From Chthoniobacterales bacterium (GTDB taxonomy: Bacteria; Verrucomicrobiota; Verrucomicrobiia; Chthoniobacterales; UBA10450): a DNA stretch of 39,499 nt. The translations under genes and the position numbers were made by a program. The notes under the pieces are model-generated. The model saw only the letters and a program-made list of their open reading frames with translations. It did no database searches and was not told where the DNA came from. Positions 31,610 through 39,499 of this stretch are shown here, piece by piece. The first letter of the stretch is position 1. Each line of letters starts with the position of its first letter. Location of the stretch: positions 1 to 39,499 of the forward strand of contig QHBM01000009.1 in assembly GCA_003244145.1 (NCBI GenBank), in the 5' to 3' direction.

Positions 31610-32374
31610 ATGGCTCTTCTGGTGGCCGCGGCCTGCCCCGGCCTGGCGGCAATAAATCTTTCCAAGGCCGAGACCCGCCGCATCGGAAATCGAATCTGGC
31701 AAAACGAGTGCGGAGGAACCTTGGCCGGCCTGACTTCGTGGAATGTCGGAGAAAATTTTGCCTCGCTCGGAATCGGTCACTTCATCTGGTATCCCAAGGG
31801 TGTGCGCGGTCCGTTCGACGAAAGCTTTCCGAAATTCGTCGAGTTCGCGGCCGGGCGCGCGGTCCAGCTTCCGGAAGTCTTGCGCGCTAAGGAAGGTTGC
31901 CCCTGGAAATCGCGGGCGGAATTTAACCAGGCCAGCCAGACAGCGCCGATGAAACAATTGCGCGAGTTCCTCGCTCATACCGTCGATCTCCAGGCGGAAT
32001 TTCTCGTCCACCGGCTGCAACAGGCGCTTCCAAAAATGCTCGCCGAAACCGGCGCTTCGAATGGCGCGCAGGTGCAAGAACGTTTCGACCGCGTGGCCGG
32101 CTCGGCCAGCGGGTGCTACGCGCTGGTCGATTATGTGAACTTCAAAGGCGAAGGTGTCCTTGCCACGGAGCGTTACGCAGGACAGGGTTGGGGATTGCTC
32201 CAGGTGCTCCAAGGAATGACTCAAGAAACCAGCGGACGCGAAGCGGTGAAAAGCTTCGCCCAATCCGCCAGGACAGTTTTGAAAAATCGTGTTCGCAATT
32301 CGCCGCCGGAACGGAACGAAGCGCGCTGGCTTCCGGGCTGGCTCAAGCGTATTGACACTTACGTCGGCAGTTAA
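31610..32374 (+). CDS. Exported protein with a lysozyme-like GIGH motif
   Basis: The start is uncertain: the ATG at 31610 opens a short signal peptide (ALLVAAACPGLAA), but the frame stays open upstream through RRKVSLAM and to ATGs at 31463/31466, opposite the start of the FKBP gene. The mature protein begins NLSKAETRRIGNRIWQNECGG, then SWNVGENFASLGIGHFIWYPKG. A Glu followed at some distance by S-L-G-I-G-H recalls the E...TIGIGH signature of T4-type (GH24) lysozymes; the rest (LVDYVNFKGEG, GQGWGLLQVLQGM) is not recognised. The adjacent L,D-transpeptidase gene supports a cell-wall role. About 254 residues. Confidence 0.55.
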   Translation: MALLVAAACPGLAAINLSKAETRRIGNRIWQNECGGTLAGLTSWNVGENFASLGIGHFIWYPKGVRGPFDESFPKFVEFAAGRAVQLPEVLRAKEGCPWKSRAEFNQASQTAPMKQLREFLAHTVDLQAEFLVHRLQQALPKMLAETGASNGAQVQERFDRVAGSASGCYALVDYVNFKGEGVLATERYAGQGWGLLQVLQGMTQETSGREAVKSFAQSARTVLKNRVRNSPPERNEARWLPGWLKRIDTYVGS

Positions 32375-32380
32375 CTCACC

Positions 32381-33079
32381 GTGAATTTCCTTCTTCTTCG
32401 TTCCAGTCTCGTCGCCGCCGTCGTCCTTCTGGCCGGCTTGAAAATCACGGAGGCCCAAATTCCGCGGCGCACCCCCGCGCGCCCGGCGGCGTCGCCGTCC
32501 ACCTCGGCCTCGAGCAAGACCCAGGTTCGCCCCAAGCCATCGCCTTCCGCGTCACCGGCCGCGAACCAGCCGATGAAAAAGGCCAGCGACCTGATCAACA
32601 AATCCCAGGCGCCGATCAGCACGAACGCCCCGGTCTTGGAACGACTCACGCCGGATAACGCGCACGTGATTGTTTCCATCACGAAACAGCGCGCTTACCT
32701 CATGACCGGCGAAGAGATCGCGATCGACAGTCCGATCTCGTCGGGAAAGCGTGGGCATACCACTCCGACGGGCAGTTTTTCGGTGATGGAAAAGGACAAG
32801 GACCATCACTCGAGTCTCTACGGCGACTACAAGGATTCGTCAGGGCGCACGGTGCGCGGCGGCGTTAGCGCGCACATCGACGCAGCTCCCAGCGGCACTC
32901 ATTTCGTCGGCGCTTCGATGAAATGGTTCATGCGCCTGACTGGGGAAGGTGTCGGGATGCACGTCGGGATTCTGCCGGGTTACGCGGCGTCGCATGGATG
33001 CATTCGCATGCCGGAGCCGGCGGCCGCGCAGTTTTACGCGCACGTAAAGGTCGGCACGCCGGTGCGAGTCGACCCCTAG
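32381..33079 (+). CDS. Exported L,D-transpeptidase (YkuD domain)
   Basis: L,D-transpeptidases form 3-3 peptidoglycan crosslinks or attach proteins to the wall. The 232-residue product starts at GTG (32381), has a signal peptide, a long Ser/Pro/Ala-rich linker (about 26-75), and the YkuD domain from VIVSITKQRAYLM. The active site is complete: His194 in GMHVG, then SHGCIR with His205 and Cys207. TPTGSFSVMEK and YGDYKDSSGRTVRGG are usual for the family. The linker would span the periplasm to the wall. It begins six bases after the previous stop, so the two genes are probably one operon. Confidence 0.9.
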   Translation: MNFLLLRSSLVAAVVLLAGLKITEAQIPRRTPARPAASPSTSASSKTQVRPKPSPSASPAANQPMKKASDLINKSQAPISTNAPVLERLTPDNAHVIVSITKQRAYLMTGEEIAIDSPISSGKRGHTTPTGSFSVMEKDKDHHSSLYGDYKDSSGRTVRGGVSAHIDAAPSGTHFVGASMKWFMRLTGEGVGMHVGILPGYAASHGCIRMPEPAAAQFYAHVKVGTPVRVDP

Positions 33080-33088
33080 GTCGGTCTC

Positions 33089-34312
33089 CTACGCGGGGAT
33101 CGCTCGCCGCAACATTTCCAGCGCGGCTTGCGTCGTCAGTTCCTTGAAAATGGGCCGGTCATCGGGGAAGTAAAATTTTCTGACTAACGTCGCCGCGCCG
33201 CCATCTGCCAGCGCCACAAAGACTGTGCCCACCGGTTTTTCGCTGGTGCCATCGCCGGGCGCCGCGATTCCTGTCGTCGCCAAGGCAAACGTCGCGCCCG
33301 ATTTTGTCCGCGCGCTTTCCGCCATCGCTTGCGCGACCTCCTCGCTCACCGCGCCGTATTCCGAGATGAGCCGCGGATCGATTCCGAGCATGCCGTTCTT
33401 GGCTTCGTTGGAATAGGTCACGTATCCCGCCAGAAAAACCGCGGAGGCGCCGGGCACATTCGTGATCCGGTGCGCGAGGGCGCCGCCCGTGCACGATTCC
33501 GCGACCGCCAGCGTCTGCTTTTTTTCCCTCAACAATTTCACGACGGCTTCTTCCAGACTGCCGCCATCGCGAGAAAAAACCGCGGCCCCGAGACCGGCCG
33601 TGATGATGGCGTCAGCTTGATCGAGCACCGACTCGTCGCCGATGATTCGCAGATCGACTTCCCCCGGCCGCGCGCAATAACCGAGCTCGATGCCCGGGAT
33701 CGCTACCAGGCGCTCGCCGATTGCTTCCTCAACCAGCGATTCGCCCATGCCGGCAACGCGATAGGTTCGGCGACGTGTCACCGATTTATTCGGAACGATC
33801 GTGCGGAGAATGGGCATCACGGAATTTCGGAACATCGGATGCAGCTCGCGCGGCGGGCCCGGGAGAAGGAACAGATGCGGCGCCTTTATATTGAGCGGGA
33901 GATACAGGCCGGGCGCGCTTCCATTTTCGTTTGGAAGAACGGTCGCGCCTTCGGGCACATCTGCCTGCCGCGCGATACGGTCCGTCAATCGGAAGCCTCG
34001 CCGCGCCGCGCGTTCCTGAATCGCGCGCAGGATCGCCGGATCGTGTTCCAATTTCAGGCCGAGCAATTCAGCCGTGATCTCCCGCGTGATGTCGTCCGTC
34101 GTCGGACCGAGCCCGCCCGTTATGAAAACAATTTCGGCAGCCTTCGGCGATTCTTCGATTGCGTCCCGAATTGCCTCCCCATCTGGCACCGTGATCTGTC
34201 GATCGATTCGCAGGCCTAGCGGGAATATCTCTTGCGCGAGGAACCGCAGATGTGTGTTCAGCACATCGCCGAGCAGCAACTCCGTACCCGTGTTGATTAG
34301 GATGGTTCGCAT
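33089..34312 (-). CDS. cinA: CinA-like protein with nicotinamide-nucleotide amidase domain
   Basis: The 407-residue product has both CinA parts. The N-terminal MoCF-like domain ([47 protein letters not shown]) hydrolyses ADP-ribose-type substrates. The C-terminal CinA/PncC domain (about 250-407: [49 protein letters not shown]) deamidates NMN back to NaMN for NAD salvage. NadD acts on NaMN, and its gene is 3 kb away. ATG start at 34310-34312. A paired repeat element separates it from clpX. Confidence 0.92.
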   Translation of the reverse strand: MRTILINTGTELLLGDVLNTHLRFLAQEIFPLGLRIDRQITVPDGEAIRDAIEESPKAAEIVFITGGLGPTTDDITREITAELLGLKLEHDPAILRAIQERAARRGFRLTDRIARQADVPEGATVLPNENGSAPGLYLPLNIKAPHLFLLPGPPRELHPMFRNSVMPILRTIVPNKSVTRRRTYRVAGMGESLVEEAIGERLVAIPGIELGYCARPGEVDLRIIGDESVLDQADAIITAGLGAAVFSRDGGSLEEAVVKLLREKKQTLAVAESCTGGALAHRITNVPGASAVFLAGYVTYSNEAKNGMLGIDPRLISEYGAVSEEVAQAMAESARTKSGATFALATTGIAAPGDGTSEKPVGTVFVALADGGAATLVRKFYFPDDRPIFKELTTQAALEMLRRAIPA

Positions 34313-34330
34313 CGCGCGTTCGAAACGTCG

Positions 34331-34400
34331 TCAAAGGCGCGGCGGTTTACAAACCGCCGGCCAAATAAAAAAGGGCGGTTTGTAAACCGCCCCTCCTTGA
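34331..34400. repeat. Paired AAGGAG-family palindromic element
   Basis: Left arm TCAAAGGCGC then GGCGGTTT-AC-AAACCGCC (34341-34358); right arm GGGCGGTTT-GT-AAACCGCCC (34373-34392) then CCTCCTTGA... read inverted as TCAAGGAGG. The spacer is AT-rich (CCAAATAAAAAA). It is the same family as 12616-12676. It lies just after the clpX stop and could end that transcript. Confidence 0.7.
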
Positions 34401-34419
34401 AGCCCGAAACACCCGCCTT

Positions 34420-35700
34420 CTATGCCGCGTCCTTGTCCTGCTTCTTGCGAATCAGCGGCGGCTTTTTCCCATCGACAACGGCGCGGTTGATCGTGACCTC
34501 CGCGATGTCCTCGCGGCTCGGCACTTCGTACATGATCTCGAGCATGATCCGCTCGAGCATCGAACGCAGCGCCCGCGCTCCCGTGCCTTTCGTGACCGCC
34601 TGCGCCGCCAGCGCTTTCAAAGCATCTTTCGTTACACTCAACCGGACCCCTTCCATCGAGAACAGCTTCGTGTACTGCTTGATCATCGCGTTCTTCGTGT
34701 CGGTCAGGATCGCGACCATCTCTTCCTCGGTCAGTGCGTCGAGCGCGCTGATCACCGGCAAGCGTCCGATGAATTCCGGGATCATGCCGAAGCTGAGCAA
34801 ATCTTCCGGCTCCACATGACGGACCGCTTCGCGCGCCAGCGCCGCTTCCACTTCCAGCGTCGGGCTGTTGAATCCCATCGTCCGCTGACCGATTCGCTTC
34901 TGCACGATCTTGTCGAGTCCGACAAACGCGCCGCCGCAAATGAAAAGGATCTTCTCCGTGTTGACCTGGATATATTCCTGGTGCGGATGCTTCCGGCCGC
35001 CTTGCGGTGGAACGTTGCAGGTGCTGCCTTCCAAAATTTTCAGGAGCGCCTGCTGCACACCTTCGCCCGAAACGTCGCGCGTGATGCTGACGTTGTCGGT
35101 CTTGCGGCCGATCTTGTCGATTTCGTCGATGTAAACGATCCCGATCTCGGCGCGCTTCACGTCGTAGTCCGCGTTCTGGAGCAAACGCAGGATAATGTTT
35201 TCCACGTCTTCGCCGACGTAGCCGGCTTCCGTCAGAGTGGTCGCATCGGCGATGCAAAATGGAACGTCGAGAATCTTTGCCAGCGTTTTCGCGAGCAGCG
35301 TCTTGCCCGAGCCGGTCGGTCCGATGAGCAGGATATTGCTCTTCTCGATTTCAACATCGGCAAACGGATCGGGTTGAAAAGCCGCGGAAGTATCGGTCGG
35401 AGTCGCGCTTTGGAGAACGCGCTTGAAATGATTATGGACGGCAACAGAGAGCGTCTTCTTCGCGATGTCCTGGCCGATCACGTACTGGTCGAGGGAATGG
35501 CGAATGTCGGCCGGTTTCGGAACGCGAATGGTCGAAGATTGGCGCCGGGCGTCTTCGTTGAGCTCCTTGTCGAGAATGCTTTTGCAGACGTTGATGCAAC
35601 TGTCGCAAATATAGACGCCGGGACCGGCGATGAGCTTGCGCACTTCGGCGTGGCTCTTGCCGCAGAAGGAGCACATGGTGAGGTTGGAAGCGCGGGCCAT
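34420..35700 (-). CDS. clpX: ClpX, unfoldase of the ClpXP protease
   Basis: Hexameric AAA+ ATPase that unfolds tagged proteins into ClpP. The 426-residue product has the N-terminal zinc domain (Cys10, 13, 32, 35), Walker A GPTGSGKT at 127-134, the pore loop GYVGED, Walker [21 protein letters not shown], and sensor regions ([12 protein letters not shown]). The loop that docks to ClpP reads MGF instead of the usual IGF. It is last in the tig-clpP-clpX run, 24 bases after clpP, and shares its transcript by position. Confidence 0.97.
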   Translation of the reverse strand: MARASNLTMCSFCGKSHAEVRKLIAGPGVYICDSCINVCKSILDKELNEDARRQSSTIRVPKPADIRHSLDQYVIGQDIAKKTLSVAVHNHFKRVLQSATPTDTSAAFQPDPFADVEIEKSNILLIGPTGSGKTLLAKTLAKILDVPFCIADATTLTEAGYVGEDVENIILRLLQNADYDVKRAEIGIVYIDEIDKIGRKTDNVSITRDVSGEGVQQALLKILEGSTCNVPPQGGRKHPHQEYIQVNTEKILFICGGAFVGLDKIVQKRIGQRTMGFNSPTLEVEAALAREAVRHVEPEDLLSFGMIPEFIGRLPVISALDALTEEEMVAILTDTKNAMIKQYTKLFSMEGVRLSVTKDALKALAAQAVTKGTGARALRSMLERIMLEIMYEVPSREDIAEVTINRAVVDGKKPPLIRKKQDKDAA

Positions 35701-35724
35701 ATCAGGGGGCTAGATCAGCAGCTT

Positions 35725-36420
35725 TTATTCCTCGACCTTGCGGGGTAATGCGGCTTCCGCGATCGCGGTCGAACCGTCTGCCGGGGCCCCATCCAGGAGC
35801 TTCGCTTCCTTCCGCGATTTGATGACTTCATCTACCAGGCCGTATGTTTTCGCCTCCGCCGCCGACATGTAGTAGTCGCGATCCGAATCCAACCGAACCT
35901 GGTCCTCGGGCTTTCCAGTGTGCTGCGAAATGATTCGAATCAGGCGCTTCTTGAGCTTGAACATGTATTCGACCTGGCGCTCGACGTCGCTCGCCTGCCC
36001 TTGCGCGCCGCCCGAGACCTGATGGATCATGATGTCGGAGTTTGGCAACGCGAAGCGCTTGCCTTTCGTCCCGGCGCAAAGCAGGACCGCGCCCATGCTT
36101 GCCGCCATGCCGAGGCAATAGGTGGTCACGTCGCAAGTCAGGAACTGCATCGTGTCATAAATCGCGAGGCCGGCCGTGACCGAGCCACCTGGCGAATTGA
36201 TGTAGATGTTGATGTCCTTCTTGCCGTCTTCCATTTGCAGGAAAAGCAACTGGGCAATGACCAGGTTCGCGATGTGATCGTCGATCGGCGTTCCGATGAA
36301 GACGATCCGGTCTTTTAACAGCCGCGAATAGATATCGTAGCTCCGTTCGCCGCGGCCGGTCTGCTCGACCACCATCGGAATGAGCACCGATTGCGAGCGA
36401 TTTTGGTTTGTGGCAGTCAT
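35725..36420 (-). CDS. clpP: ClpP, proteolytic subunit of Clp protease
   Basis: Serine peptidase forming double heptamer rings. The 231-residue product starts at the ATG at 36418-36420 ([28 protein letters not shown]). The triad is Ser108 ([11 protein letters not shown]), His133 (IMIHQVSGG) and Asp182 ([11 protein letters not shown]). The C-terminus continues about 25 residues past the usual end ([25 protein letters not shown]), an extension that would lie on the apical face where ClpX docks. It sits between tig and clpX; the start codon overlaps the gap after the tig stop by only four bases. Confidence 0.96.
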   Translation of the reverse strand: MTATNQNRSQSVLIPMVVEQTGRGERSYDIYSRLLKDRIVFIGTPIDDHIANLVIAQLLFLQMEDGKKDINIYINSPGGSVTAGLAIYDTMQFLTCDVTTYCLGMAASMGAVLLCAGTKGKRFALPNSDIMIHQVSGGAQGQASDVERQVEYMFKLKKRLIRIISQHTGKPEDQVRLDSDRDYYMSAAEAKTYGLVDEVIKSRKEAKLLDGAPADGSTAIAEAALPRKVEE

Positions 36421-36424
36421 GATT

Positions 36425-37765
36425 TTATTCCAGCGGCGCACTCGATGGCGCCGGTTCCGCGGTCATTTCTACGCTAACATTCGACTTAAGGAAATCAAGG
36501 GTCTTACCCAGCAGGAGCTCTTCCGCGAGACCGTTTAACCGGTCGTTTTCTTCCAATTCCTTCTTCATTTTCTCGACCGAAATATTGTAATGGGCCGCCT
36601 GTTGGCGAATGGCGTCGTCCAGTTCTTCCCGGCTGACCTCGATCTTCTCGTGCTCGGCGATGCGATGGAGAATGAAGTTCGTCTTCAACCGATGGGCCGC
36701 GAGCGAGCCGGCGCCTTCGATCAATTCCTTCTCTTTGCCTTTCAGCATTTCGTCCGGAATCCCGCGCTCTCGGTTCCGGTGTACTAATTCATTCAGCGCC
36801 CGCCGGGTTTCGTTCTGCAAAAGGGGCGGCGGCAGATCGAAGCTGATGCGCTCGTGCAGGAACTTCACCACCTGCTGCTCCTTCGCGCGTTCGACTTCAT
36901 GCTCTTTCTCGTGCTCGAGATTGTGTTCAATGGTGTGGCGCAAGTCGGCCAGCGTCTTGTCCGGCAAGAGCTTCGCCGCAAACGCGTCATCCACCGCAGG
37001 CAGGACCTTCTCCTTGATTTTGTTCAACGTGACCGCGTAATCCGCCTTCTTCTCCGCCAGTTCCGTGACTGGGAAATCCGCCGGAAACAAGACCTGCACG
37101 CTCCGAGTCTCGCCCGGCTTCATTCCCACGACCTGCTCGCAAAATTGCGGCAGGAAATTCTCCGGCGCGAGATGCAGCCAGAATTTTTTCCCGCCGTGCA
37201 CATTCTTGCTCGCTTCGGGCACGATCTCGGCGATCGGCACGCCGTCGATGGCGCCGGTGAAATCGATCACAGAAAAATCCCCCATGGCCAGCGCACGCTC
37301 AGTCACGTCGATGAAATCCGCGGCCTGATCGCGCAAACGTTCGAGCGCAGTTCCGACTTCCGCCTCGGTCACCTTCGTGGCCGGTAACTGCACCGGAATA
37401 TTTTTGTAATCGGGCAGCTCGAATTCCGGAGCGGTAACAACAGTCGCGCGAAAGCGCATCGAGCGGTCCTCGCCAAATTCGACATCGCCGACATCGGTCA
37501 GGGAGACGACCCGGAGCTGCTTTTCCGCGATCGCCTCGCGGTAGCTTTTTGAGACGAGCGCCTTGGTCAGTTCGTCCTGGATTTCCTTACGAAATTTTTT
37601 CTCGATGACCTGGCGCGGGGCCTTCCCCGGCCGGTAGCCGGGAATTCGCGCGTAACGCGAATAGTTACTGGCGATCGCGTCCCATTCCTTCCGCACTTCT
37701 TCCGGCGGCAATTCGATTCGCAGCGTCGAGAGACCTTGCGGCTGATTTTCCACTTCCACTTTCAT
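36425..37765 (-). CDS. tig: Trigger factor
   Basis: Ribosome-associated chaperone with prolyl isomerase activity. The 446-residue product has the ribosome-binding domain with the signature [16 protein letters not shown] (residues about 43-58, variant of GFRxGKxP with Tyr for Phe), a PPIase domain at about 155-240 ([27 protein letters not shown]) and a long helical C-terminal domain. First in the tig-clpP-clpX run, the usual bacterial order. Start ATG at 37763-37765; hutI lies 28 bases upstream on the same strand and may be read in the same direction. Confidence 0.96.
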   Translation of the reverse strand: MKVEVENQPQGLSTLRIELPPEEVRKEWDAIASNYSRYARIPGYRPGKAPRQVIEKKFRKEIQDELTKALVSKSYREAIAEKQLRVVSLTDVGDVEFGEDRSMRFRATVVTAPEFELPDYKNIPVQLPATKVTEAEVGTALERLRDQAADFIDVTERALAMGDFSVIDFTGAIDGVPIAEIVPEASKNVHGGKKFWLHLAPENFLPQFCEQVVGMKPGETRSVQVLFPADFPVTELAEKKADYAVTLNKIKEKVLPAVDDAFAAKLLPDKTLADLRHTIEHNLEHEKEHEVERAKEQQVVKFLHERISFDLPPPLLQNETRRALNELVHRNRERGIPDEMLKGKEKELIEGAGSLAAHRLKTNFILHRIAEHEKIEVSREELDDAIRQQAAHYNISVEKMKKELEENDRLNGLAEELLLGKTLDFLKSNVSVEMTAEPAPSSAPLE

Positions 37766-37793
37766 TGGCCAGCGACGTTACGGGTGGGCTGCG

Positions 37794-39044
37794 CTATGCG
37801 CAATAGGCGCGCTCACCGCGAATGTAGACCGAATGGGTCTGTGGAGCCCCAAACCAATAAGCGATCTCGCGGTAATCCGCGCAATGGAAGAGCGTGAAGT
37901 TGCCAAGCTTACCCGCCTCTAACGAGCCAATCTTATCACCGCGATTCAAGCTGTAGGCGGCGTTAATGGTCGCCGCGCTCACGCATTCCGCGGGCGTCAT
38001 CTTCATCTGGGTCGCCGCGAGCGACATCACCATTTGCATCGATGGCGTAGGCGACGATCCGGGATTGAAGTCCGTGGCGATAACGACTGCGAGTCCCGCT
38101 TCGATCATCTCGCGAGCGCGCGGATATCGGCTCTTGCCGAGCGCATAGACTGATCCTGGCAACAGCACCGGCTGAACTCCCGCCTCAGCGAGCGCGGCAA
38201 TCTCGGCGGCGTTTGCTTGCTCGAGATGATCCGCCGTGGCCGCGCGCAGCCGCGCCGCCAGGAACGCTCCACCCGAGTTCGTCAATTGATCGACATGCAT
38301 CCGCAGCCGCAGACCGGACTCCTGCGCCGCCCGCAAAATCTTTTCGGAATCCGCGATGTCGAAATAGCCGCGCTCGCAAAAAATGTCGCAGCTTTCGGCC
38401 AGTTGCTCTTCCACTACGCTCGGCAACATTTTGTGAATGACGAGCGCGACATACTGCCCGGGCGCATTGCGAAACTCATCAGGGATGGCGTGAGCTCCGA
38501 GGAACGTCGGCACAAATTCGAGCGACGTTTCCGCATTCAGCCGGCGAATCACACGCAAAATTTTCAACTCATCTTCCACCGTCAAGCCATAGCCGGACTT
38601 TGCTTCGACCGTGGTGGTTCCGCCCTCGAGAAACCAACGCGCATGTTTCATCGCCTGCGCGAGAAGCTCATCCTCCGAAGCAGCCCCCGTCCGGCGTACA
38701 GTCGAGCGAATCCCACCGCCGCTCGCGGCGATTTCTTCGTAGGTCGCGCCCTTTGCGCGCAGCTCAAATTCATCCACCCGATTCCCGGCGAAGACAGGAT
38801 GCGTATGCGCATCGACGAAGCCGGGCAGAATTACGCGACCCGTCGCGTCGACGACTTCGGCGTCGCCGGGCATTTCCCTTTTGATGACGTCGGACACCCC
38901 CTTGACGACGATGACACCGTCACGCACCAGCATCGCGCCATCCGGAATGATCGATAGCTCGCTCAGCTCCACGCCGGTCCGCGGCCGGGCCGGGCCGGCG
39001 AGCGTGACGAGTTGCGAAGCGTGGAGAACCGCGAGCGTTTTCAA
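37794..39044 (-). CDS. hutI: Imidazolonepropionase
   Basis: Third step of histidine degradation, imidazolonepropionate to formiminoglutamate. The 416-residue amidohydrolase has the metal-binding VDAHTHPVFAGNRVDEF (His80, His82), AKSGYGL, FLGAHAIP, the HVDQL and ADHLEQA segments, and ATDFNPGSSPTPSMQ with the catalytic Asp, all typical of HutI. It starts at TTG (39042-39044) overlapping the TGA of the previous gene as TTGA, so the two are coupled. No hutH or hutU is within the window. Confidence 0.95.
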   Translation of the reverse strand: MKTLAVLHASQLVTLAGPARPRTGVELSELSIIPDGAMLVRDGVIVVKGVSDVIKREMPGDAEVVDATGRVILPGFVDAHTHPVFAGNRVDEFELRAKGATYEEIAASGGGIRSTVRRTGAASEDELLAQAMKHARWFLEGGTTTVEAKSGYGLTVEDELKILRVIRRLNAETSLEFVPTFLGAHAIPDEFRNAPGQYVALVIHKMLPSVVEEQLAESCDIFCERGYFDIADSEKILRAAQESGLRLRMHVDQLTNSGGAFLAARLRAATADHLEQANAAEIAALAEAGVQPVLLPGSVYALGKSRYPRAREMIEAGLAVVIATDFNPGSSPTPSMQMVMSLAATQMKMTPAECVSAATINAAYSLNRGDKIGSLEAGKLGNFTLFHCADYREIAYWFGAPQTHSVYIRGERAYCA

Positions 39045-39499
39045 CCCAGTTTGCTTTCCACCATCTGATGAATCTTCTCGAACTCGGACTCGGATTCAGC
39101 GCGGCTCTTCTGGACTTTTTCCTGAAGGGGCCCTTTCACCTTCTCATCTTTCAGGCCGGCCAAGTTAATCCGGACATTCATCCCTGCTCCCTCGACACAG
39201 GCGCGCACCGCCAGCAGGCCAACACCCACATCAGAAATCGACGCGGGATTTCCCTGCTCGGCCATGGCCGCGAGAATCTCGTAGGCTTTCGACGCGGTCT
39301 CCATCACCCGCAGCGGAATCTCGGCGGCATATTTGTTCGCCAATTGAATGGCGGCTGAGCGGGCCGCCTTTTCGTCCGCCGATTCCTTCGGAAGCGCGAA
39401 TGCGTCCATCACTTTGTTGAAGGCCGCGGTGTCTTCATCGACGAGAAAGAGCAATTCATCCTTCAACTGCTGCGCTTTCACCGCCCAATCGCTGAAATA
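39041..39499 (-). CDS. Formiminotransferase-cyclodeaminase-type protein, 5' end cut off
   Basis: The frame continues past a GTG at 39479-39481 to the window edge (YFSDWAVKAQQLKDELL in pieces), so the gene starts outside. The visible part matches the C-terminal helices of the cyclodeaminase (FTCD_C/FchA) family: LVDEDTAAFNKVMDAFALPK, then AAIQLANKYAAEIPLRVMETA and NPASISDVGVGLLAVRACVEGAGMNVRINL. The enzyme turns formimino-THF into methenyl-THF, so it fits directly after HutI chemistry, which yields formiminoglutamate. Whether a formiminotransferase domain is fused cannot be seen. Overlap with hutI by four bases shows an operon. Confidence 0.88.
   Translation of the reverse strand, partial: YFSDWAVKAQQLKDELLFLVDEDTAAFNKVMDAFALPKESADEKAARSAAIQLANKYAAEIPLRVMETASKAYEILAAMAEQGNPASISDVGVGLLAVRACVEGAGMNVRINLAGLKDEKVKGPLQEKVQKSRAESESEFEKIHQMVESKLG

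Noticed and set aside
33089-34312. CinA as evidence for a competence locus
   Set aside because: The C-terminal domain is the NMN amidase common in non-competent bacteria, and no com or recA gene is adjacent.

Overview
The window looks like a chromosomal piece of a GC-rich, free-living Gram-negative bacterium, most likely a soil verrucomicrobium of the Chthoniobacterales type. This is inferred from the duplicated secreted domain with the NISTRG/IGGFI/IGPSL pattern in the protein at 1005-2285, the ADOP-type FtsX permease at 25925-28393, many small exported proteins, and intergenic DNA packed with short palindromic repeats. No 16S rRNA or other decisive marker is present, so the phylum call is an inference. 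There is no phage, insertion sequence, transposase or CRISPR array. One RNA gene is present, tRNA-Pro(GGG) at 21288-21361.

Left part (1-12.6 kb) is accessory-like. It holds a TPR protein flanked by clusters of the octamer TCTACTTT, a secreted DUF11-type protein, a PD-(D/E)XK nuclease-like gene with an unknown partner, a MazEF-type toxin-antitoxin pair, then a run of small exported or membrane proteins (cupin, LprI-like, DUF1801, two-repeat alpha/beta protein and others). It ends with the hflK-hflC pair on the minus strand and an exported rhodanese.

Middle part (12.6-29.6 kb) is metabolic and housekeeping. An ornithine-cyclodeaminase-family gene, a threonine-dehydratase-family gene and a MATE exporter are closely spaced on one strand. 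Then come a secreted M3 peptidase, a histone-deacetylase-family amidohydrolase, a TMEM175-type channel, an aldo/keto reductase, tRNA-Pro, ychF, a two-gene PIN-domain cassette, a C4 zinc-ribbon coiled-coil protein, a Tat-exported flavin amine oxidase, a large ADOP permease and a NagZ-type hexosaminidase.

Right part (29.7-39.5 kb) is core physiology. It contains nadD-rsfS (rsfS apparently without a standard start codon), an exported FKBP isomerase, an exported protein with a lysozyme-like GIGH motif next to an L,D-transpeptidase, cinA, the protein quality-control run tig-clpP-clpX (minus strand), and two overlapping histidine/folate catabolic genes, a formiminotransferase-cyclodeaminase-like gene cut by the window edge and hutI.

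The most unusual layer is between the genes: a set of two-armed palindromic elements (REPIN-like: two inverted arms, each itself a hairpin, around a short spacer) plus solitary arms, two of which form the 3' ends of coding sequences. The best candidates for undescribed gene systems are the PIN-domain pair at 22658-23481 and the nuclease pair at 2330-3540.
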